Source of the DNA: an uncultured Porphyromonadaceae bacterium
Lineage (GTDB): Bacteria; Bacteroidota; Bacteroidia; Bacteroidales; Muribaculaceae
Length of the DNA stretch: 12,607 bases
Assembly (NCBI GenBank): GCA_947174735.1
Contig: CAMWKC010000036.1
Coordinates: 1-12,607, forward strand
Direction: 5' to 3'
The position numbers and the translations under genes are program-made. Shown here piece by piece: positions 7,087-12,607 of this stretch. A model generated the notes under the pieces. The model had not been told where the DNA came from, searched no databases, and saw nothing but the letters and a program-made list of their open reading frames with translations. Position 1 is the stretch's first letter, and each line of letters begins with the position of its first letter.

Positions 7087-10000
7087 ATGTCAGGAGTTAG
7101 AAAAATAACGTTGATTGTCGACATTCTTATTCTGTCGGCTGCTGTAGCTGTAATAGTCTATTGTATATGGTTGAGGCCGACAAGAATCCTTGTAGTCAAT
7201 CCGTTACCTGCGCAGTCAGCGGAAATCGTGCTTAATAATGACAGCCGTCATATCCGGGTTACATGTAAACCTATGGAAGAAGCGACGGATTTTGAGAAGT
7301 ACGATGCCGTACTGATGTACGGACGCGGACTGTATCTTGACTCCTTACAGCTTCGGTCACTTGACAAAGCAGCAAAGAAAGGTGTACCGGTCTTTACCAA
7401 CACACTGCGCAATTTCAGTTTTGTTGTCACACATAATCTTGATTCGACACAGTGTGCTCTGCTACAGCAGTATTTTTCAAATCCCTGTCGTGATAATTAC
7501 CGCAATATGCTGCGGTATGTGAGAAATATTGCCACACCGAAACGTTTCGGTGACCATGATTATGCTTCGCCTGTTGAGATGCCTTCTGAAATGTATTATC
7601 ACTTGGCAGCGGGTAAATATTTCAAAGACCCGGATAGTCTCACTGAACACCTTATAAAAACAGGATTATATAATGACGGAGGGGAGAATGTGGCGTTTAT
7701 CTCAGGAGTGAGTTTTCCGGTAGAAAATAACCGTACTCATGTTGATACTATTGTAAGACGCCTGACACAGCTTGGCTATAATGTATATCCTCTGACTGCT
7801 ACCGGACGGCGACGCGGCGAAATGATAAAAGCTGTCCGGCCGAAAGCTATAGTCTATTTTCCTATGGGACGCTTAGGTAATGATTCGCTGATAAACTGGG
7901 CTTATGATAATCGGATTCCCCTGTTTATGCCATTCCCGCTTACTCAGAGTCGTGAAGACTGGCTCGACATCAGTAAACCTTTAGGAGGAGGTTCACTTAA
8001 CGCACGTGTTGTAATACCGGAAACAGACGGCGGTATGATACCGCTATGTATCTCGACACAGAATCCGAATGAGGAAGGTTATATTCTTTACACTCCCGAA
8101 AAGGAAAGGACGGACGCTTTCATAGAGCAGTTTGAACGATTTATGGGCCTGAAGACAAAAGCTAACAAAGAGAAGAAGATAGCTATTTGTTACTTTAAAT
8201 CACCCGGTAAAGACGCGCTTCTCGCCTCCGGTATGGAAGTGGTACCGTCACTCTATAATTTTCTGAACAGACTCCGTGCCGAAGGTTATGATGTGAGCGG
8301 CCTGCCACCGACACTTGAGCAATTCAGGCAGCAGCTTATGTCACGGGGTAGTGTAATGGGTTCGTATGCTCCGGCTGCCCAGAAACAGTTTATGAAAGAA
8401 GCTAATCCGTTATGGATTCAGAAGAAAGATTATGAAGGCTGGGCTAAAGAAGTATTGTTACCTGAGAAGTATGCCGAAGTAGAGACACATTACGGCAAAG
8501 CGCCCGGCAGTCTGCTTGCACGTGACGACAGTCTGGCGGTAGCAGCAATACGTTATGGAAACATTCTGTTGTTTCCGCAGCCGCGTCCGGCATTAGGTGA
8601 CGACGAATTTAAGATTGTGCACGGTGCGGAGGTAGTACCGCCTCATTCCTACATCGCTCCTTACCTTTACATGCAGAAAGCCTTTGGTGCCGATGCTCTT
8701 ATACACTTCGGCACTCACGGTAATCTTGAATTTACTCCCGGTAAGAATGTAGGCCTGTCACAAGCTGACTGGGCCGATGTGCTTATCGGAAACCGTCCTC
8801 ATTTTTACTTTTACACTACCGGCAACGTAGGTGAGGCTATTATTGCCAAAAGACGTAGTCACGCAGTTCTGGTGACACATCTCACACCTCCATACGTGGA
8901 AAGCGGTCTGCGGCAAAAATATAATGCACTTATCGAAGAATTGCACGATGTTATCGCTGAGCCTGCACGTAACAATACGAAGCTGAAACAACAGATAATA
9001 CAGTATGGTCTGCACAGAGATCTAGACCTTGACTCCGTACAAGGAGGAGTCTACACTATAGACGAACTTAAGAAGGTGGATTCTTTTGTAGAGGAATTAG
9101 CCAATGAAAAGATAACCGGTGCCTTTTACATCATGGGTGAGCCTTATTCAGATAAAGATATGCTCGTGAGCGTGCTTGCTGTCATGGCAGACAAGATAGC
9201 TTACGAACGTGCGAAAAAAGACTACGAAAAGGGCAAAATTCCGAAAGAATCACTACAGGACTTCACTTACATAGCCCACCATTATCTTCCCGGTGTAAAA
9301 AGAGAGCTGACAGAAGTTCTTTCCGGACATGGGGCTACCTCGGTATCCGATTCAAAGGAAGCTCTTGAAATACGAAGGCTTCTTATCGAGTCGGCCGGTG
9401 CTGAGATTGATGCGATGTTAAAGGTGCTTAACGGCACGCCTGTGCGTCCTGCTCCCGGAGGAGATCCCGTACTGAATCCTAATGTATTACCAATGGGGCG
9501 GAACATGTACAGCATAAATGCCGAGACTACTCCCGGTAAAACGGCCTGGAATAACGGAGTGGTTTTGGCAGAGCAGACTTTACGTAATTATTTTGACCAA
9601 CACGGAGAATATCCGAAAAAAGTCAGCTATACGTTCTGGGCCGGAGAATTTATATCTTCGCAAGGAGCGACTGTGGCACAGGCTATGCGTATGCTCGGAG
9701 TGGAACCCGTCAGAGATGAGCAGGGACGTGTGATAGATATGAAACTGACTCCCTCCGAGGAACTCGGCCGACCGAGAATCAATATTCTTGTGCAGGTATC
9801 AGGACAGCTTCGCGATATTGCCGGTTCACGTCTCAAAATGCTTACCGACGCTGTAGCGCTTGCTTCACAGGCTACTGACGATATTTATCCGAACTATGTA
9901 GCCGAAGGCACTATCGCGCAGGAAAAAGAACTCGTGGAGAAAGGAGAGTCGCCGAAAAGAGCGAGAGAACTCTCCACTATGAGAGTATTCGGACCGGCCA

Positions 10001-10980
10001 ATTCCGGTTACAGTACCGGAATGTTAGGTTATACCGAAAACTCCGGAGAATGGGATGACCGTCAGGAACTTGTCGAGGGTTATATCAATAATATGTGTGC
10101 CATGTATGGTGATGAGGAGAACTGGGGCAACATGAATAAAGACCTTTTTACAGCTGCCATTACAGGTACCGATGTGATAGTACAGCCTCGTCAGAGTAAC
10201 ACATGGGGCCCTATCTCTCTTGACCATGTCTATGAGTTTACAGGTGCGTTGTCTTTAGCCGCCACTTCGATAAACGGTAAAGAACCTGATGCAGTGTTAG
10301 CTGATTACCGCAATTCTTATCTTCCGCGTCTTCAGAACGCTAAAGAGGCGGTAGCAGTAGAGACAAGAGCCACGTTGCTGAATCCGGAGTATATAAAAGC
10401 CCGTATGAAAGGAGATGCCACTACTGCCCAGATGTTCGGAAAGATATTCCGCAATATTTTCGGTTGGAGTGCCATGCGTCCGAGTGCCCTCTCAGCCAAT
10501 CTGTATGATGAGCTTTACGACATGTATATCACCGATAGTAACGGACTCGGTATTGAAGAATATTTTGACAAAGTGAATCCGGTGGCTCTGCAAGAGATGA
10601 CAGCGACAATGCTTGAAAGTGCCCGTAAAGGTTTTTGGAATGCAGACAGTGAACAGTTGGCAGCCACAGCTAAGCTTCATGCCCGTCTTACCGAGCGTCA
10701 CGGTGCACCATGCACCGAATTTGTGTGTGCCAATGCAAAACTTCAGGAGTTCACTTCGTCTCAGCTTAGTGAAGAAACTGCCGATAAATACAGAAATGCC
10801 ATTTCTGAAGCTACAGCTCAACCGGCAGAAGGTAAAGTATTAAAGGAAGAACGTGTCAGTCTTCTTCCCGATTCCACCTCCGGTTCTGTCTCAGGATATG
10901 TGATTGCCGCAATAGTAGGTATAGTGTTTATTATACTGTTACTATTCATTATAAAAAAGAGGAAAGAGAGGCAAAAATGA
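7087..10980 (+). CDS. cobN: CobN/HmuS-family (Mg-chelatase H-type) chelatase anchored at both ends
   Basis: The product has 1297 residues, close to HmuS of the hmu operons. Family motifs appear in order: HFGTHGNLEFTPGK (His540, His544), an AKRR and HLTPP segment just after it, APGGDPVLNP and LPMGRNMY (from about 789), and FGPANSGYSTG (from about 968). Membrane helices lie at about 7-29 and 1270-1289. The C-terminal helix ends in KKRKERQK, which by the positive-inside rule stays in the cytoplasm, so the large domain should face the periplasm. Canonical CobN is a soluble cytoplasmic subunit that inserts Co2+ into hydrogenobyrinate diamide with the CobS and CobT ATPases. No such ATPase genes occur here. 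HmuS relatives have been implicated in anaerobic removal of iron from haem. I therefore prefer a HmuS-like envelope metal-exchange enzyme, here under B12 control. It overlaps the next gene by ATGA. Confidence 0.9.
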   Translation: MSGVRKITLIVDILILSAAVAVIVYCIWLRPTRILVVNPLPAQSAEIVLNNDSRHIRVTCKPMEEATDFEKYDAVLMYGRGLYLDSLQLRSLDKAAKKGVPVFTNTLRNFSFVVTHNLDSTQCALLQQYFSNPCRDNYRNMLRYVRNIATPKRFGDHDYASPVEMPSEMYYHLAAGKYFKDPDSLTEHLIKTGLYNDGGENVAFISGVSFPVENNRTHVDTIVRRLTQLGYNVYPLTATGRRRGEMIKAVRPKAIVYFPMGRLGNDSLINWAYDNRIPLFMPFPLTQSREDWLDISKPLGGGSLNARVVIPETDGGMIPLCISTQNPNEEGYILYTPEKERTDAFIEQFERFMGLKTKANKEKKIAICYFKSPGKDALLASGMEVVPSLYNFLNRLRAEGYDVSGLPPTLEQFRQQLMSRGSVMGSYAPAAQKQFMKEANPLWIQKKDYEGWAKEVLLPEKYAEVETHYGKAPGSLLARDDSLAVAAIRYGNILLFPQPRPALGDDEFKIVHGAEVVPPHSYIAPYLYMQKAFGADALIHFGTHGNLEFTPGKNVGLSQADWADVLIGNRPHFYFYTTGNVGEAIIAKRRSHAVLVTHLTPPYVESGLRQKYNALIEELHDVIAEPARNNTKLKQQIIQYGLHRDLDLDSVQGGVYTIDELKKVDSFVEELANEKITGAFYIMGEPYSDKDMLVSVLAVMADKIAYERAKKDYEKGKIPKESLQDFTYIAHHYLPGVKRELTEVLSGHGATSVSDSKEALEIRRLLIESAGAEIDAMLKVLNGTPVRPAPGGDPVLNPNVLPMGRNMYSINAETTPGKTAWNNGVVLAEQTLRNYFDQHGEYPKKVSYTFWAGEFISSQGATVAQAMRMLGVEPVRDEQGRVIDMKLTPSEELGRPRINILVQVSGQLRDIAGSRLKMLTDAVALASQATDDIYPNYVAEGTIAQEKELVEKGESPKRARELSTMRVFGPANSGYSTGMLGYTENSGEWDDRQELVEGYINNMCAMYGDEENWGNMNKDLFTAAITGTDVIVQPRQSNTWGPISLDHVYEFTGALSLAATSINGKEPDAVLADYRNSYLPRLQNAKEAVAVETRATLLNPEYIKARMKGDATTAQMFGKIFRNIFGWSAMRPSALSANLYDELYDMYITDSNGLGIEEYFDKVNPVALQEMTATMLESARKGFWNADSEQLAATAKLHARLTERHGAPCTEFVCANAKLQEFTSSQLSEETADKYRNAISEATAQPAEGKVLKEERVSLLPDSTSGSVSGYVIAAIVGIVFIILLLFIIKKRKERQK

Positions 10981-11477
10981 AAATTCTGTTATTAATCTTT
11001 TTTATAATGATAGCAATAAGTGCAGTGGTGAAACTGTCAATTATGCCTGTCAGAATAATGGTAGCCTACAGTCTTTTCTGGGGTATTGCGGCCGGAATAC
11101 TTACAATTATAATGACCGGATTATCAAAACAGGAATTATCCTCTTTCTTTAACATAAAGGAAGTGGCAGCTTTCGAATTTATAGAAGTGCTGATTTTCAT
11201 AGGTTTTGTATTTTCCCGTAGCAATAAATCGGTATTATTGCGTTTTTATCCCGGTTTAATGATTGCAGTGCCGTTAGCTTTAGTATCGTCAGTAGCAGTA
11301 CGCTTATTTCCCGGTATTGATTTTAATCTGACAGGTGTCCTGACAGGGCTGGTAGTGTTTCTGACTGTCGGAGGGGCAGCTTTGTTATGCCGTTACTTGC
11401 AGGCCGGCAAGCAGAGTCTTTATCTGATTTCTTTTATTATTATGGTTATTACTATTGTAATCTATGGTATGGCATGA
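10977..11477 (+). CDS. HmuT-like polytopic inner-membrane protein
   Basis: This is a 166-residue, very hydrophobic protein with about five predicted helices: roughly 3-20, 24-47, 65-81, 88-110 and 117-137, with a last one near 147-164. The helix count is by eye. A charged loop (SKQELSSFFNIKE) lies between the second and third. I recognise no catalytic motif. The call rests on position: in P. gingivalis hmuYRSTUV the gene between the CobN-like HmuS and the ExbB-like HmuU is a similar small membrane protein. ATGA overlaps join it to both neighbours, which implies translational coupling and a complex made in fixed ratio. Its role is unknown; it could be a scaffold or permease part for the chelatase and the channel. 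Confidence 0.75.
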   Translation: MKILLLIFFIMIAISAVVKLSIMPVRIMVAYSLFWGIAAGILTIIMTGLSKQELSSFFNIKEVAAFEFIEVLIFIGFVFSRSNKSVLLRFYPGLMIAVPLALVSSVAVRLFPGIDFNLTGVLTGLVVFLTVGGAALLCRYLQAGKQSLYLISFIIMVITIVIYGMA

Positions 11478-12064
11478 ATGGAATTTTTAATATATTATTC
11501 GTAATCTCTAACGGGCTACTTATTCCGGTGGTTCTGATACTTCTATACCTTTTATGCAAAGCACTAATCATCGTAGTCGGTTTCTATAACGAATACCGGA
11601 AACAGAAACTCATTTCTTCTGCCATGCAGGAGATAACTCATAATTATTCTTATGAACGGCTTGTAGATACTGACGTCAGTCTTGGCAGTATGTCAGATGC
11701 TCCTGTGGTCAGCTGTCTGCGCGATATGGTCGCACATAAAGATGACAGGATTTATTGTGAACATACCTTAGCAGACTTTCAGGTAGAAGTGCAGAAAATA
11801 CTCTCCAAAAACAGAATGTTGATAAAATTCGGCCCTATGCTTGGTCTTATGGGTACGCTAATTCCTATGGGACCGGCTCTTGTAGGACTTGCAGTGGGTG
11901 ATATAGCTTCAATGGCTTACAATATGCAGGTGGCGTTTGCTACGACAGTAATCGGAATGTTAGTAGCCGGTATCGGTCTGGCTACACTTCAGGTGAATCA
12001 GCGTTTCTATGCCCGCTCATTTAATGCTCTTGAGTTTATATACCTTAAAATTACTGAAAGATGA
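11474..12064 (+). CDS. MotA/TolQ/ExbB-type proton-channel protein (HmuU-like)
   Basis: The product has 196 residues. It shows ExbB/TolQ topology: one N-terminal helix (about 9-37), a long cytoplasmic stretch (38-118, Lys/Arg/Asp-rich), and two closely spaced helices (about 119-141 and 153-175). These carry the family signature FGPMLGLMGTLIPMGPAL and FATTVIGMLVAGIGL. ExbB-like proteins form the pentameric stator through which protons flow to drive a periplasmic partner. An upstream in-frame ATG at 11387 would add 29 residues, but it lies inside the previous gene and gives a Tyr-rich, non-helical start. The ATG at 11474 overlaps the previous stop as ATGA, matching the pattern at both neighbouring junctions, so it is preferred. 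The partner is the DUF2149 protein just downstream. Confidence 0.88.
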   Translation: MNGIFNILFVISNGLLIPVVLILLYLLCKALIIVVGFYNEYRKQKLISSAMQEITHNYSYERLVDTDVSLGSMSDAPVVSCLRDMVAHKDDRIYCEHTLADFQVEVQKILSKNRMLIKFGPMLGLMGTLIPMGPALVGLAVGDIASMAYNMQVAFATTVIGMLVAGIGLATLQVNQRFYARSFNALEFIYLKITER

Positions 12065-12393
12065 AGAGAAATCCGATTCTTTATGAAGATGATGAAAGGG
12101 ATAACCCGTTAGGGATGCTTACTAATCTCTTTGATGTGGCTATGGTATTTGCAGTTGCTCTCATGGTGGCACTGGTGACTCATTTCAATATGAGTGAGAT
12201 TTTTTCCAAGGAAGATTTCACCATAGTGAAAAATCCGGGAGCAGACAACATGGAAATAATAACCAAAGAAGGAAGCGAAATAAAGAAGTATACTCCCTCG
12301 GATGCTGAAAATCCCGCCTCCGGTAACAAAGGCCGGCGTGTGGGAACGGCGTATCAGTTGGAAAACGGTGAGATTATCTATATACCCGAATAG
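12061..12393 (+). CDS. DUF2149 ExbD-like partner protein (HmuV-like)
   Basis: This is a 110-residue protein with a short cytoplasmic N-terminus, a single membrane helix (about 23-42) and a small periplasmic domain to the end. The segment NPLGMLTNLFDVAMVF is the DUF2149 signature. Asp25 sits at the start of the helix, as the proton-carrying Asp does in ExbD/TolR, and this supports an ExbD-like rotor role inside the upstream channel. The periplasmic part ends GTAYQLENGEIIYIPE and is shorter than in ExbD (about 140 residues in total). It overlaps the channel gene by ATGA (12061-12064) and is the last gene of the operon. No tonB gene is visible, so the pair either uses a distant TonB or drives the chelatase or HmuT-like protein directly. 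Confidence 0.85.
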   Translation: MKRNPILYEDDERDNPLGMLTNLFDVAMVFAVALMVALVTHFNMSEIFSKEDFTIVKNPGADNMEIITKEGSEIKKYTPSDAENPASGNKGRRVGTAYQLENGEIIYIPE

Positions 12394-12499
12394 TGCTTTC
12401 GCCTGTAAAATATCTGTCATAGTGTCAGACTTCTACATAGTATATATAGAATAACTGCATACAGAAAATATACAGATGTTAAAAAAATTAACAGGATTC

Positions 12500-12531
12500 T
12501 TTGGTCAATTAGAAAAATAACCTTACCTTTG
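12500..12531 (+). promoter_or_regulatory. Bacteroidetes-type promoter of the second B12 riboswitch
   Basis: TTTG (12500-12503), then 20 nt, then TACCTTTG (12524-12531). The -7 box is identical to that of the first riboswitch. The 106 bases between the DUF2149 stop and this promoter are A/T-rich and hold no clear terminator. Transcripts of the upstream operon could therefore run into this leader. Confidence 0.75.
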
Positions 12532-12536
12532 CAATA

Positions 12537-12607
12537 CGTTTTGGTTCGCGGCGACGCGATTAATAGGGAATCCGGTGAGAATCCGGAACAGACCCGCTAC
12601 TGTAATT
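12537..12607 (+). ncRNA. Second cobalamin riboswitch (5' part, cut by right edge)
   Basis: The 71 visible bases match 2271-2341 of the first riboswitch at 69 positions. They include GGGAATCCGGTGAGAATCC and GACCCGCTACTGTAATT. The only two differences change the loop of the first hairpin from ATGA to GCGA, leaving the TCGCG/CGCGA stem intact. The 3' half, B12 box and regulated gene lie outside the window. It implies that a second B12-controlled transcription unit starts directly after this operon. Confidence 0.9.

Noticed and set aside
7087-10980. Ordinary cytoplasmic CobN of aerobic B12 synthesis
   Set aside because: It has membrane helices at both ends, no CobS/CobT genes nearby, an hmuSTU-like gene order, and neighbours that are envelope proteins.
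11387-11473. Upstream in-frame start for the ExbB-like protein
   Set aside because: It is embedded in the previous gene and adds a Tyr-rich, non-family N-terminus. The ATGA overlap at 11474 matches the other junctions.
12394-12499. Terminator after the DUF2149 gene
   Set aside because: The stretch is A/T-rich, with only a tiny GTTAA/TTAAC inverted repeat and no stable stem with a T-run.

Overview
The window looks like a Bacteroidales (Bacteroidota) chromosome, probably Muribaculaceae-like. This rests on Bacteroidetes-type promoters (TTTG, about 20 nt, TAnnTTTG), the lack of Shine-Dalgarno sequences, TonB-receptor/lipoprotein pairing, a DUF4374-like lipoprotein, and a secreted protein with a type-IX-like C-terminal tail. 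The family-level assignment is an inference from protein style.

Layout. Bases 1-95 hold the last 30 codons of an unidentified gene, followed by a strong, possibly bidirectional terminator (130-185). Next is a stand-alone secreted protein of unknown function (314-2089) with its own terminator (2110-2154). A good promoter (2235-2265) then drives a cobalamin (B12) riboswitch (about 2271-2422) and a structured expression platform that reaches the start codon of the first operon gene. The operon contains a TonB-dependent receptor (2554-4773), a DUF4374-like surface lipoprotein (4793-6061), an exported CbiK-type chelatase (6179-7078), a giant CobN/HmuS-family chelatase anchored by a membrane helix at each end (7087-10980), a multi-span membrane protein (10977-11477), a MotA/TolQ/ExbB-type channel (11474-12064) and a DUF2149 ExbD-like partner (12061-12393). 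The last four genes are joined by three ATGA overlaps. A second promoter and a nearly identical second B12 riboswitch start at 12500 and run off the right edge.

How the genes may work together. The last four genes match the order hmuS-T-U-V of the haem-utilisation operon of Porphyromonas gingivalis and Bacteroides. In this copy the front end differs. There is no recognisable HmuY, the receptor lacks the classical haem-receptor motif pair, a DUF4374-like lipoprotein sits where BtuG sits in B12 loci, an exported CbiK has been added, and the leader is a B12 riboswitch. The best reading is a B12-repressed envelope system that captures a corrinoid or another (cobalt-)tetrapyrrole at the surface, moves it through the TonB receptor, and acts on its metal in the periplasm with two chelatase-fold proteins. 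The ExbB/DUF2149 pair may energise one of these steps. The substrate and the direction of the reaction (metal insertion or removal) cannot be read from sequence.

No tRNA, rRNA, insertion sequence, CRISPR array or phage feature was seen.
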